Below, piece after piece: positions 34,250 to 47,200 of a stretch of DNA of 64,000 nt. The position numbers were made by a program, and so were the translations under genes. The stretch comes from Colias croceus (lineage: Eukaryota; Arthropoda; Insecta; Lepidoptera; Pieridae), in the NCBI RefSeq assembly GCF_905220415.1, contig NC_059568.1, positions 3,906,001-3,970,000 of the forward strand, written 5' to 3'. Positions within the stretch are counted from its first letter, which is position 1. Each line of letters starts with the position of its first letter. The notes beneath the pieces are model-generated. The model searched no databases and was not told the origin of the DNA. It saw only the letters and a program-made list of their open reading frames with translations.

Positions 34250-34660
34250 CTGGCATTATGTCTAAGGAGTGGAAAGCGTCGATCGACTATAGCACAGCTC
34301 TAGTACCTAGTTTAGTCGATCGTCGTGTCTTTTTATTGTGTAATTATTTATAATGTGTGTATAAATAAACGTTTTTTCATTTCATTTTCATTTTCATTTC
34401 AAGTTTATTATGCTTTGACCATGAATGTAATGTTAATGTTAACAGAATTATGTAAATGTAAATAAGATTAGTTCTTAAATTGTGACTAAGATTTAGATAA
34501 GTTTGCGCGTATGTCGCATTTAGATTAATTGTATATTTGAAAAAGTCTCCAGCACTGAAGTGATATTGTACATAAATTAGTAGATAGTCATTTTTATTGT
34601 AATTCCGCGTATAGATTATAAGACTCTGTGGTTAATAAATGTTATTTAAATGGAAGGCTG
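34250..34660 (+). repeat. LINE 3' UTR-like sequence
   Basis: It begins GGCATTATGTCTAAGGAGTG. A short inverted pair, GTCGATCGACTA / TAGTCGATCG, is followed by ATAAATAAACGTTTTTTCA and a (TTTCA)n run at 34375-34400. The following 250 bp end in TAATAAATGTTATTTAAATG. The polyadenylation-like words and pentamer tail are typical of retrotransposon 3' ends. Confidence 0.5.
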
Positions 34661-35796
34661 CTTTTACTTCAGTTTCCTTATTATATAAGATAATGCTTTA
34701 CAATTTTTATGTGAAAGGGAAAATTAAGGATTCAAAAACCTCAATGTTTGAGAACTTTTAAGTGAACTTACATAGTGCTGAACCTTATGTACACTGATGT
34801 TGATCTACTTCAATTACACTCAACCTTCACTCTAATAATAGTAATTAGTTAGAAATAAATAATATTTCATTTGCTTGCAATAATGAGGAGAGGACATTAC
34901 AAAGTTTAACTAGCTGACTTTGACAGGAGGCCACTCGTTGGTGTGTGGTGTTTTAATTCATCCTGCCTTACTGCCTGCCTCAACATCTCTAACCTTTCAT
35001 GAGTTGTATCTAATCTATCTTTTTTCTAGTATATGTATACTATTATCATAAAGAGATAAGCATTGTGACGTTGTAGGGAGTAATATCTGGATCTACTGAA
35101 CCGATTTTAAAAATGATATTAGCAGTATCTGTGAGGGTCAGGCTATATTTTATTTTGTTTCTATCCCGGGTTAGCACTACGAAGCCGAAACTATTTGGAT
35201 ATAAAGGCACACCACAGGCATTCCCAGTCCAATCCTTTGTCCCTCATCAAGCCTTTATCTGTCCTATACTTATTTGTCGGATATCTATTTGCAGTTTGCA
35301 CACCTGCAGACGCATGAGGCCTCTGCAAGCGTTCATGGGCAGAGCATTTGACATCGAGCGACCCACCTACTCCTTTGCTGTAGTAGTCATACTATGACTA
35401 CAGATAAACAAATATTTTTTACTATAACATAAAAAAACCTTACTTCTCGCTCACACATTGCGTGCGAAACTTTGTGCGTCACAGTTCTGTTAAAAATATG
35501 GGTACCTAGGTATAATTTTTTGCAATGTTATTACAATGTTGCGATCGGAATTTCCTCACAGCCGCATCATCCGACCGTGTTCCAATTAATTACAATTAAT
35601 TAAAATGTTTCGTATCCATAATTATACCTAACGCATTGTCGTAAACATGTCTAAACTTATTATGTATACATTGTTTCATAATATTCGCTATTTGCCATAT
35701 ATAGGTACAAGCACAGTATTACAATGGTACAAGGGCATCTTATTTCATTGATTGAGTTCGTGATTATTTGTAGATTTGAAAATTTGTACTTACTAG
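34661..35796. other. Repeat-rich intergenic, no host gene seen
   Basis: About 34910-35190 resembles interspersed elements (GATCTACTGAACCGATTTTA, CTATCCCGGG), which accounts for the 94-codon frame at 35113-35397. The remainder is AT-rich. Confidence 0.45.
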
Positions 35797-36021
35797 TAAG
35801 TAAGTGAAGTCCCGTGTCCCCGTAGTGGGGTAAGGGGCAGATGCATTATGCATACATCTGTTTCACTGATCGATTTTCTTTAGGGACAAGTAGGTAATCA
35901 GCCTTCTGTGTCCTACCAGACCGAGACATTTTTTTTTTTTTCTTCGTCTCCACCGGGAATCGAACCCAGGACCCCTCGGTTCTACGCTCACGCGTCAACC
36001 ACTGTACCAAGGAGGCGGTCG
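35797..36021 (-). mobile_element. tRNA-derived SINE, near full length
   Basis: On the minus strand the head reads GACCGCCTCCTTGGTACAGT then GGTTGACGCG (box A region) and GGGTTCGATTCCC (box B). A T/A-run, an unrelated body (GACACAGAAGGCTGATTACC, CAGATGTATGCATAATGCAT) and an ACTT-repeat tail at 35797-35806 follow. Split RNA polymerase III boxes plus body and tail define a SINE. Confidence 0.85.
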
Positions 36022-36663
36022 AACTTGAACGTTGTACTTACTAGTACCTATAGGCTAAATGTGGCATAAAAGTATGGTTTCATTGTATTTTTTTAAATAA
36101 AAAAAAGTACTTTAGCAATTGAACTATTAGTTAGTTGCATTTTTGACATTAAAAATAGCATTGGGGCAAACAAAGAAACTTACTATAAATTGTTTTTAAC
36201 TTTGTCTGTTCCTGTCCAATAACATCTTCTATCCGAATTCCGAAACCATACAATAAATTATAAACTGACAGTCTATATTATTTATTTACGATCGAAGAGC
36301 ACTCTCGGATAACGGTCTTGACACCGAATGTTTTGGTAAAACATGTAAGTATAATATTGTATTCCTAGTTAGAAAGTTTTATCGTTTGACCATGAACGTA
36401 GGATTCAGATGTTATCGCTCTTAGCGGATTATAACATTATGTAATGTTTGGTAAAGCACGCAATATGGCATATGTGTTAATAGATCATATACCTACGCCG
36501 CAATAGTTATTATGTTATGGTTATTAAAATTGATCTTTTCGAATGATGATTTTGGCAATAGGCACTTGTCATCTTATTAGTGGTTGAAGGTCGTTACTTG
36601 CTTAATAAATCGATATTTACAATTATCTAATGATACATTACTAAATACTAGTTACGTTTTCCC
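36022..36663. other. Intergenic, no gene seen
   Basis: AT-rich sequence with no recognised element or exon. Confidence 0.4.
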
Positions 36664-37012
36664 CGAGGCTTCGCCGGTCGCCCTCGTGGTCTAGGTGGCC
36701 CTAGATGGTATCGTAGGGTTCCGTACCCAAAGGTTGAGACGGGACCCTATAACTGAGGCTTCGCTATCCTTCTGGCTGCCTGTCTGTCCGTCAATCTATC
36801 TCATGAACCGTGATATTTGACAAGTGAAATTTTCAGAGTTACTTAATGTGAAATCTCTTGCCGCAATAAAACAAACAATAAAAATGGAGGGCAACAGATA
36901 TCACGGTCATAAATTGGATTTGTCATTTTTTTTTTTGAGTTAATCTTAACGCTCTTATTTCTACGGAACCTTTAGTGTCGCGAGTACGACTCGCACTTGA
37001 CTGATATTTTAT
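36664..37012. repeat. Interspersed lepidopteran repeat (GGGTTCCGTACCC type)
   Basis: GGTATCGTAGGGTTCCGTAC, GACGGGACCCTATAACTGAG and the far end CGAGTACGACTCGCACTTGA mark a common lepidopteran non-coding repeat. No coding frame survives. Confidence 0.65.
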
Positions 37013-37174
37013 TGGAGTAGTTAGTAACATAAAAAAAGTTGAACATAAAAATGTTAATGGAAAGGTATCCTTAATGTGACTTTTTATCTTAAAAACCCAC
37101 ACAGCCTATCTAGAAACAATATTCAATTTGAAAATTATACAAACTCGTATTTGAAAAGGTATAAACTATAACGT

Positions 37175-37312
37175 TATTTCTCTGATCGATTTTCTGTACG
37201 GACAAGTATAGGTGAATAGCCTTTCCAGACCATCACATTTTTTTAAGTCACATCCGTGAATCGAAGCCAGGAACCCTCGGGCACCAAGGTGGCGGCGGGC
37301 GGTCTGCCCCAT
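37175..37312 (-). repeat. Diverged SINE copy
   Basis: It shares TCTGATCGATTTTCTGTACG, GAATCGAAGCCAGGAACCCT and CACCAAGGTGGCGG with the SINE at 35797-36021, in the same orientation. The body is shortened and the boxes mutated. Confidence 0.7.
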
Positions 37313-37339
37313 AGCCCACAAGGGAACATTAGACTTGAC

Positions 37340-37543
37340 ACTAGCTGCTCCGCGCGGTTTCACCCCCGTGACTCCTCTCCCGTTGGTCGTAGCGTGATGA
37401 TAATAGCCTATAGCCTTCCTCGATAAATGAGCTATCTAACACCAAAAGAATTTTTCAAATCGGACCAGTATTTCCCGAGATTAGCGCGTTCAAACAAATA
37501 AACAAACAAACAAACTCTTCAGCTTTATAATATTAGTATAGAT
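37340..37543 (-). repeat. Helitron-like repeat, copy 1
   Basis: On the minus strand it starts ATCTATACTAATATTATAAA and ends in a GC-rich stretch and AGCTAGT. It contains CGCTAATCTCGGGAAATACT. A close copy in the same orientation is at 55022-55222, and an older one in opposite orientation is at 15838-15996. Confidence 0.7.
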
Positions 37544-38906
37544 TATAGTTAGTTAATACCTACTTATTTTATTTTTGTTTTTAATTAAGTAGAATTAAAT
37601 CTCTCCGTTTAAAGTGGGTCAAAATCGAGTCTAAATAGTCTATTACATACAAACATACAATCTTACGCAAATTTACTATAATTAATTATGAAATACGTTA
37701 TTTAAATATCACATTTCTATTGGTCTGAAAATTTTTAGAGCGTCTTAAGTACCTACAAAAGCACGATATGTAATCAAGGAAGTTTCCAGTACCTATAATT
37801 AAAATATACTTTTAGTAAATGAGAATAGGTATCTTTGTGGCATTCGAAAAACGTAGATATTAATAAGATTTAATAAAGAGAAATAATTAAATTAAATGTA
37901 CAGTAGTTTGTAAGTAAGTAACAAGAGTTAGGTGTGTTTGTAATACGTTTCAAAGTAGGTAATTCATGATTCTGTTTTGGGTTAAACACAAATGAAACAA
38001 ATATTTGCATATATGTACCTAGTTGGTAAAGATAATTACACTGGTCTAAATTACGCAATAATTTTTTAATACACTTAAATGTTAAATTATTTTAATATTC
38101 TGCATAATATGATATCTATGAATAGATTTAACTAAAATAAACTAGAAACTTAGAACAATATTTTTTAACCGGTTCAACCAGTCGGGGATCACAACGGATG
38201 CCTAACTATGTTATTTATATAAGTATAAAGACAAAAACAAAGAATAATAATGTCTTGAAGATTTTTTCAATCTATAAAATATGCAGCTAAGTACTTATAA
38301 TAACTTTAAATTTAAACTAATTTCTACATTATTGATTTTAAACATAACTTCTGCGAAAGAATGTCGTTATATGTACGAGTAAGTAGATATAGACGTATAA
38401 TTTTTCTTGTATTATTAAACGAAAAAGGAAACATTTGCACAAGCCCTTCCAAACTCCCGGACAACCTACATTTAAAATAGGTTTCATTAAACGTGTTTAG
38501 TGTTGAAATACAACAAGTAATAGTTAATTACTCTACACGCAATTAAGATGGACATTGATGTAGTAATTGAAGGTCTATTCTCATGAATTACACAATATTT
38601 GTAAAAAAGTAAAAGTTGTCTTGTGTTAGTTACACATTTGGTTATTAAAAAAACTACCTACTATGAATACGTAGTGTTATAGTACCTAAGTAGTTTGTAA
38701 AGTGTAAATAAAGGAGTTGATAGAGTTATAAATTATATCTACTAAATATCGAGTGATTACGCGTCTTCGTTGTGTTGAAATAATTTTTGTACGGCCAGCA
38801 AAAAATTTAACACCTCTATGATCTATCACTCAACGATTTTTTTGACAAGTGGCTGCGATCATTCTGAAATCTTAGGTATATATAATCTTTCTTCTTCTTA
38901 ATATAT
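37544..38906. other. Intergenic, no gene seen
   Basis: AT-rich. The frame at 37870-38058 has no support. No exon pair or RNA gene was recognised. Confidence 0.45.
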
Positions 38907-39248
38907 ATAAATCTCGTGTCACAATATTTGTCCTCAATGGACTCCTAAACCACTCAACCGATTATAATAAAATTCGCACACCATGTGCAGTTCGATCCAA
39001 CTTGAGAGATAGGATAGTTTAAATCTCAAATCGATTTAGAGAAAGCGGGCGAAGCCGCGGGCGGTAGGCTAGTAAATATAAATAAATCTCGTGTCACAAT
39101 GTTTGACCTCAATGGACTCCTAAACCACTAAACCGATTATAATACAATTCGCACACCATGTGCAGTTCGATCCAACTTGAGAGGTAGGATAGTTTAAATC
39201 TCAAATCGTTTTAGAGAAAGCGGGCGAAGCCGCGGGCGGTAAGCTAGT
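38907..39248 (+). repeat. Two Helitron-like elements in direct tandem
   Basis: Copies at 38907-39073 and 39081-39248 each run from ATAAATCTCGTGTCACAAT, through CACCATGTGCAGTTCGATCC, to GCGGGCGAAGCCGCGGGCGG and CTAGT. They differ at few positions. Head-to-tail arrays sharing the CTAG-T end are a known habit of Helitrons. Confidence 0.75.
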
Positions 39249-39303
39249 CTAATTTATAAAAAATACGTACCTACATGTATATACTTATACACTGTGATAT
39301 TAG

Positions 39304-39868
39304 TTCAGGATACATCGCCCATTTTTGCAAGTGACTACTATCAAGCTAATTTTCCGTTTGTAGCTTTATTTTGATGAGACACCGAATAATTTCGTGTACG
39401 AAAGTCTCGATTGTGGTAGCTAACAGAGATAACAAGGATAAAAAATTTTGATTTGATGGTTCTCAAATATTAATTACGCAATTTGTAGGACAATATGTCT
39501 GTTGAATTATATAAACATTAACTAAGTTTGAAAACAAAAAAATCAGCTTGTTAGTAATAATTTATGATGACCTCGTTATCGATACACTTTGGAAAGGGGG
39601 ACTCTTTGAACCAACCATAGATTTTGTAGGACAAATATTTTTTCGAATAATTTAGGTAATTATCTTGAGATTGAACCAAAAAAAAATTCAGTTAGTAATA
39701 AATATTTGAGAACCATCAAATCAAAAATTTTTATCCTTGTTATCTCTGTTAGCTACCACAATCGAGACTTTCGTACACGAAATTATTCGGTGTCTCATCA
39801 AAATAAAGCTACAAACGGAAAATTAGCTTGATAGTAGTCACTTGCAAAAATGGGCGATGTATCCTGAA
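39304..39868. mobile_element. 565-bp foldback element with ~172-bp arms
   Basis: TTCAGGATACATCGCCCATT at the left is matched in reverse complement by the right end. The arms, 39304-39475 and 39697-39868, are identical except for one or two differences near their inner ends. The roughly 220-bp loop holds two TTTGTAGGACAA words. There is no transposase. A transcript would fold into a long near-perfect hairpin. Confidence 0.88.
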
Positions 39869-41201
39869 TTATATATTTATATCCCGAAGGAGAAACCGAA
39901 CCCCTCCCTTAGATATCGGAGATAACATCCTAGAGGTCTATTAAGCGCTTGTTAGACCCACTTTTACATACAATTTGTAGCAAAATGGCCGGAGTCGAAG
40001 AAATCGTCTTGAATTACCTCTTTACATCTATTTTTAGAATAAGACCTAAGAATAAGACGTACTGAATTTACTAGTAAATTGTCATAAGAATTATCTGGCA
40101 TCTCAAGAATATAAAAAAACATGTCTGTAGGCTGTAGCAGATTTAAAACCGTGCTGTTGTAAAGCGTACTGAAGGTACCTACTGAAAATTGGAATGTTTA
40201 TAAAACATTTGAATAGGATATTTAACGACAATTTACAAAAATCAAAACAATCAAACAAAATTTACAATGATTTATTGATATCACATTACAATTTACATTA
40301 AAACTTAAACTAAACATTATGTACTAGCGTGATATAAACTAAGAAGCTTTTATTCATAATTTAAAATAAATCCACTAACATACATTATAGGTAAACTTAA
40401 TTAATTTGCACGTCAAATCATGATTAACCCGAAAAAATAAGACGGAATACCATAATATCAAAACCTCCTTATTGTCACATTCAATAAGAGAGCATTAAAT
40501 AAGTGACCTCAACCGAATTCTAAACAGAACCACAGTATAAAACATTTTTAATATTTATACTGAGACCGAAATTTGAGCCGTCTTGAAGTTGTGGGATCGT
40601 TTGATTTGTTGATTTCATTTTTTGGTAAAAAACATTATGACGTAAAGAAACAACATGCAGCGTCTTTCACACGAGCATGTGGTACCTACAATCCAACGTC
40701 AGTAGAAAATGGTAACAATGTAGTGTTGCTCTTACATCTAGCAAGTTAATACTCATAAACTTGTTTTCATCAATTATTAAGCTAATCACCGATCTTAATT
40801 CTTCCGTCGAAATAGACGAACTATCTAAATCAGCCATTATCGAATGTCAATTTAGTTCTGAATAATAACATTATTGGATCACATTAGAGAATTATTATCT
40901 ATTAATTATATTAAGAGCCCTTTTGTCCATTAGCATATCTTACAACGATTTGAGAATCTAAAATATTAATTTGATCACAATCCTAATTCTCAAATTGATT
41001 TTAAATTTAATGTTTACATAGAGTCAATATAAATATACATTTATATAGTAGATACTTAATTGACGGGGTAAATTTTCATACAACAGAGCAATATATTCCT
41101 ATCTACATTCCGTAATTACCTACGAATACACATCAAACGATCCACGCAAGATTACTGACTTACAATATAAATGCTTAGAAGTCTCCTCACAACACTGATC
41201 A
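39869..41201. other. Intergenic, 3' flank of the CRAL-TRIO gene
   Basis: AT-rich with no gene seen. The first few hundred bases below 41202 should hold the 3' UTR of the minus-strand CRAL-TRIO gene; no single polyadenylation signal stands out. Confidence 0.45.
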
Positions 41202-44200
41202 CTAGTCAATCTCCAACTTCCTAAAACTGCCTTCCACGGATGCCATGCCGCCCTTTAAATTGTTCGTCGAGTTTCTGGAAGAAATGATTCCTCTGGTGCT
41301 CAATATCTCCATCTTATCCAGGTCCAGGAGCACTTGCCTTTTTTCCAGAAGCAACTTCTTCGTGAAGACAATCATGTCTTTCATGGGAATGTCACCTCCG
41401 AACTCCTTTGGTATGCAGGCCACGTCGACTTCTTTGTATATGCTTTTCACGTTTGAATGTAGCTAAAAAATAACGAGATGTTAACGGTCGAAAGCTTTGA
41501 GATATAAAAATTCAATTATAAAGGACTAAAAATCAATTTAATTTCTCGTCTCTGTTTATGTTTGTATTTGAGAAAATTGCTTTCAAGGTTGGCAATTTTA
41601 TATTTGTACACTGAAATTTATATGACTGAAAAACTATATGGCGCCTGCCGCTTGAGACGGCGACAAATTAAATGTATTATTACTCTAAAGTCTAAATTAA
41701 ACTAAGCAGTGGCTTATTTTTATAATTTCAGCAACCTATCCTGTCGAAATTGGTTCAGTCGAATCAAAAATTTATCGAAAAAAAGGCAGATACAAAAAAC
41801 TAATATTATGACACTACACTTAAATTTAAAGTGCATAGAAAAAAGAATTCAATCGGTACATAATAACACTAATTTACAAGCGATATTGCCACCAATAATT
41901 TGGTTAGTCCGAAAGCTATTACCACTAATAGCTTGATTGAGGCTATTGCTAATTACAAATTAATTTTGGAAAATTCAAAAGTGCACACCTCGACCTTGCC
42001 AAAGTATAATTGAATCTATAATTTATGTAACGGAAAAACATTAAATTAGACAATCTATACACGCAATACCTTCCACGATCAATAATGCAATGCTTTTACA
42101 ATAGGGATGAAATTGAGGGTACGAAATAATTAGGTTTATTACGTATGCAACGTGCAGTAAATTTCATTGGCCCTTGATTGTGTATCACGGAAACCATGAA
42201 TATTTGTGGCTTAATCACGACATGTATGAGACTGATCCTTTTTTATTTCAAAAGATAAGACTACTTGACGAATAGACAAATATATACCTACAAAACGTTT
42301 TAATAAATATTTGAGTCTTCATTGCAGTAACTATAAAGGTCTTGATTAAATTATACTTACATGTAATCTGTTGCCGATTTTGGGAGATACTTTCGTGGCA
42401 GCAAAATCGATGATGTATTTGAGAGCAGCCGGGACGTTGAACAGTTGCAGTTCCTTGTGACGCATCGGGAGAGATTGCTGTAAGAAGAAGTTGTTGTTAC
42501 CGAAGAAAAATATAGGAAAAGAAGATCGTTTCCTAATAGCCTTGTGAAACAAAAGAAGTTAAGAAAATGGCATCTATAAGATATTCTTACCCTAACTTAT
42601 ATAAAATATTATAAATGCAAAAACTGTATCTGTCTGTCTCTTCTTTACGCTTCAACTACTGAGCCGATTTTCGTGAGAGGCATAGATACATTGAAAGGAC
42701 AATAAATATTTTTTTCTATCGAAGGAATTCTTCGTCCTTGTGGTCTATCCAACAATAAACTATAAGCAAGTTTCTGCTGAATGAAGCCAAAATTACGTCT
42801 GTTTGAAAAAAGGATTTTTTTTGTCGAGAAAAGCTAATATATTGATGGGGCAAAATAAAGTTGCTATACTGTTTTGATAAAGAAAATGTCGTACAGGAGA
42901 CCGTAATTGGATCCATGTTCTTAAGCTAATCTATTAGGATTCACTGCTTCAACTTCATTAACGTGAATTTCCATTTGAAATATCATGTAATTCTAGATTT
43001 CAATTGAATGTCTATTCCAGAGCTCATTATTTAGCTTTCAAAGTAACATGATAATTGATAACATACTTGTAGAAGGTCTTATTCTGATCACAATTTATAA
43101 AATTTTAAATTTTATTGTTTTGTTTAAATAACCAATTAAGTAACTAGAAAATATATGTTGTAAAATATTTGGTCACACTAAAAGCACTTTTACTAGGTTT
43201 TTCTCATTTGGTTCATACTTAGAAGCATGTTTAAAATCCGATTATTCTGATCACAATTTATAAAATTTTAAATTTTATTGTTTTGTGTAAATAACCAAAT
43301 AAGTAACTAGAAAATATATGTTGTAAAATATTTGGTCACACTAAAAGCACTTTTACTAGGTTTTTCTCATTTGGTTCATACTTAGAAGCATGTTTAAAAT
43401 CCGTCGAGTAATAGGTATTTAAATAGACTAATCTACAGTACAGTGAAATCATAAAACTATTAAAAATATAAAAAAAGACGTGTGGCACTCGGGGACTGCC
43501 GCGGTAAAGCTATTGCATAATGTATAGCATGCCTTCAAGCCACACCTCCGAGCCCGTCGGAGTGGGGAGCGTGAGATTTTTCGTTACGGAATTTCTGGAT
43601 TCGGTCCCCGCGCTCAAGGCCCGCGATAGAAGCTATGCAATAGCTTAATAATTCCTTTAACCTTTATCTAGACCACAATGTATTAAGGGAAGGGACTGGC
43701 TTTCTTAACACAGGCTATGCCTAGCAAGAGAGCCAGAGCCTCATAATCAATATTGTATATTTTAAAGGTGAAATAAAGATTTTTTTTTTTTTTTTTAAAG
43801 TAAGTATATTAATTTAAATTTTAAAGCAGCATTAAACCCACGTTGTAAAACATCACATAAGCTTTTATTAATAATTCATCCATGATCCAGGTACAGGTAA
43901 GGAATAAGCTTTATAAAGCGCTATTCACAATAAATCCTGCGATACTGCGACTACAACTCGACGCAATAAGAAGGTAAAAAATTAACGCTGCAGTTCCAAA
44001 TTTGTATGTGTTTGTGGCAAAAAAAAATCACTTGGAGTCTCGTCATCAATCTTGTGTTTATAATAATTTATTCTCATAATAAATACTTAGTAAATGCACG
44101 CGACATTCAATACTACATACTAGTCGAACAGCACCGTATTCACATTGCAACCCGTCGCACACGACTAGTCGTTAGACGGTTAGACGATCGATCGTACATA

Positions 44201-47200
44201 CATGCATTATCATATTATGTGTAAATATCAAACAATTACGTCACTTTCGTATATTAAATTCAAGGATGAAGAATCGAGACGCGGTAATTGGAGCCATTTT
44301 TGTAATTAAGCAATAGTAAATTTAGCAAACCGATTACACTGATTATCTGCATGCATCTAAAGGATTATGGAGGAAAAAGTTGTTTCCTGAATAAATCATC
44401 AGAGAATAGCAATTATTTCGATTATAATTATATGAGAAATCTAACTAATATTATTAAAAATTTTAGTACCATATACTTAGTTACCAAAAAAAATTCGCAA
44501 GCTATCTCAGATTTTTATACATGGAATCCGTTTCCAAAAAACCCGCCCAGCACAAAAATGTTATCTAAATAACGCTACATTGAACATTCTCAACCCACCT
44601 CTCCCCATTTAAGGAGCCTCGCGAAGTCCACAGGGTTCCAAGACGTCACATGTGTCTTCGAGGAACCGCTTCCATCACCCACGTGCACAAAGCCCTGCAC
44701 CTGGTCCGTAGAGTCTTCCATCAGGGTCTCGTAGACCACCAGGTGGGCGCGTACCATATCCCAACACGTGAACTTAGTAGCGTTGAATTTACCTGGAACA
44801 AATAAGAGCTTATAGCTAACTAGCTTTCCGCTCGCGGTTTCACCCGCTTTGTCCTAACCTAATAAATTATATAGGTACTAAGACCTTCTCCTTGAATCAC
44901 TCTATGTATTAAAAACTACATCAATCCGTTGTGTAGTTTTAAATATTTAAGAATATATAATATTATGTATATACGAACAGCTTTATATGCCTAGGTATCT
45001 ATTAAAGTGATTTTTGTATTTTGTGGTAACATAGAAGTGTATGCCTTACACTGTAACATAGAACTTAATGCCTAGGTAAATAAGAAACGTTGCTAAATAC
45101 CAGACAACTGCAAAACTACCGCTTTTGTTTGAGTAAAATTTTTACGCAGGACTTTCTTCATTTACCTACTTTAACGAAATTTTTACAAGGCTTTTTTTGG
45201 CTTCTTAAGACGTAAGAAGTATTATAGTGATTTTAAATCGTCTATGTATTTATATTTATGAATGATTGATTATTGAATCTTTACCTAAACTAGGTACATG
45301 AATATTTTATCAATTCAGAATGTTTGAGTACCATCATTCGGCCATGATGTTTCCTACATAACAATTATAATAATGTTCTCAGCTCTTATATAGATTATAG
45401 GATGAAAATACATAGCTCTTTCCTCTTTAACAAAGGATTGAAATGTATAGGAGTGGTCATTGAAAATTTCAACTGCCAATTTCAACCACTAGGTATAAGG
45501 AGCTTATAGTTACACTATAGTTACACTATAATTGTTGACCGAATTACGTAGTTAATTCCACTGGATGATTTTAACAAGTTTATAATTATTATAATAATTT
45601 CACTGTAGGTATTATTCATCAAACCTCCTAAATAATTAATAAGATATTAAGATCCTATAATTCCGAATACACAGGATAGGTACAGGTTGATTAGCCTTAT
45701 AAAGGGAGCCCGGAGCAGTATATTTTTTGATACCTTTGCAATAAAGGGAACATAATATATGTAATTATGTATATGGGATCTATGTTTGAACAAATCTATT
45801 AAAATATTGGTACAAAAATACGATCGTTGCGGTTACAAAACATAACTTCTTTGTATTTTTATTACGTTAAAGAAAGGTCAGAATAACATGTCAATAAATC
45901 ATAACAACGATTATCCCCGTAATAGAAACCTGTTTGTTATAATCTTTACGAAATCTTGTGCGAAATTAAGTCCACTTATTCAGTATTTTTTATGTTTATC
46001 ATTGTTATTGCGTGTGGTATGAATTACGAACAACTTCCTAAAGCGTAGGTACCTATAATATGTGAATATACATAACTAACGCATACGAAACAACAGGTCT
46101 ATAATGATGGTAAATACCCAAAATCCACTTATCGAGACCTACTTTACTTTTATTGTTATAATCATTGAGATAATATTACTACGTATGGAGAAGACACCAC
46201 GAACAAAATCTGTGCGCCATTTTTTTGCTCTAACTAAGTTTTAAAAATTATTATCTAGTTAGGTACTTACCGATGAAAGTTATTCCTTTGCACTTTTCCG
46301 TATTATTTGTATTATTTGTGCAATATCGTAACACACACGAAGGCATATTTGATGCGTTTCACTTTAAAACAAATAAAAAATGAGCGTGAAGTTAAGCCAT
46401 ATGGCTTATGGTGAGCGGAACATAAGGGATGTAGGCGGTGTCGTCTCCATATGTATATCTCAATGGTTATAATTAATTATTTTTTGACGAGACTTATTAT
46501 TCAGTCTATGTACAAACATAATGTTATTCTATTACCACATACCCAACAAAAAAAAGCTTATATAACCTAAAAAAAACTATGAATTTTTGTGACCCAACAC
46601 ACAGTTTAAAAACATAAGTATGTATAGTAAGCATATATACATAAAAACAGCGTCACATTGACCTTATAAACAAGCAAATAAGATATCACACGGTTATGAT
46701 ACAGCAATTTCGCACCGTATGATCTTACCTGAAGTGTTGGATTCGCTCGTAATGTCAAAGTCATTACCTTCGCGTTGCAAGTTCAACATATCGCAAGAAT
46801 CACATACAGTAAATAAACATCGCACAGCATAAACACCATATTTTATCCGATTTATAATAATTATTGCATATAAAACAAGTTATCTAGACAAACAAGACAC
46901 GTCTTAATATTATCAAATACGTACAATCGGTTCGTGATCTTATTATGTAAATTTTTAACGTTCTCAACGAGTAAATAAAATTAATAACACTTTGGAGATG
47001 ACTTTGTATCAAGCCAATGTCTTTATTTTTGCAAATACAAAATAATTGAAGTTAGACAGTTGCTGATCTTTTAATTTTAAAATCAAACCAACACCAGGTT
47101 TACACTGCAATTACATATATCTAATTTGCATTATACATACAGTAGAATTGCTCATATTATTATTAGCCAACCCTTTCTTGCCAGTTGTTATTTTACAAAC

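Noticed and set aside
35945..36020. tRNA gene on the minus strand
   Set aside because: Good A and B boxes, but it continues into a SINE body and ACTT tail, so it is a tRNA-derived SINE.
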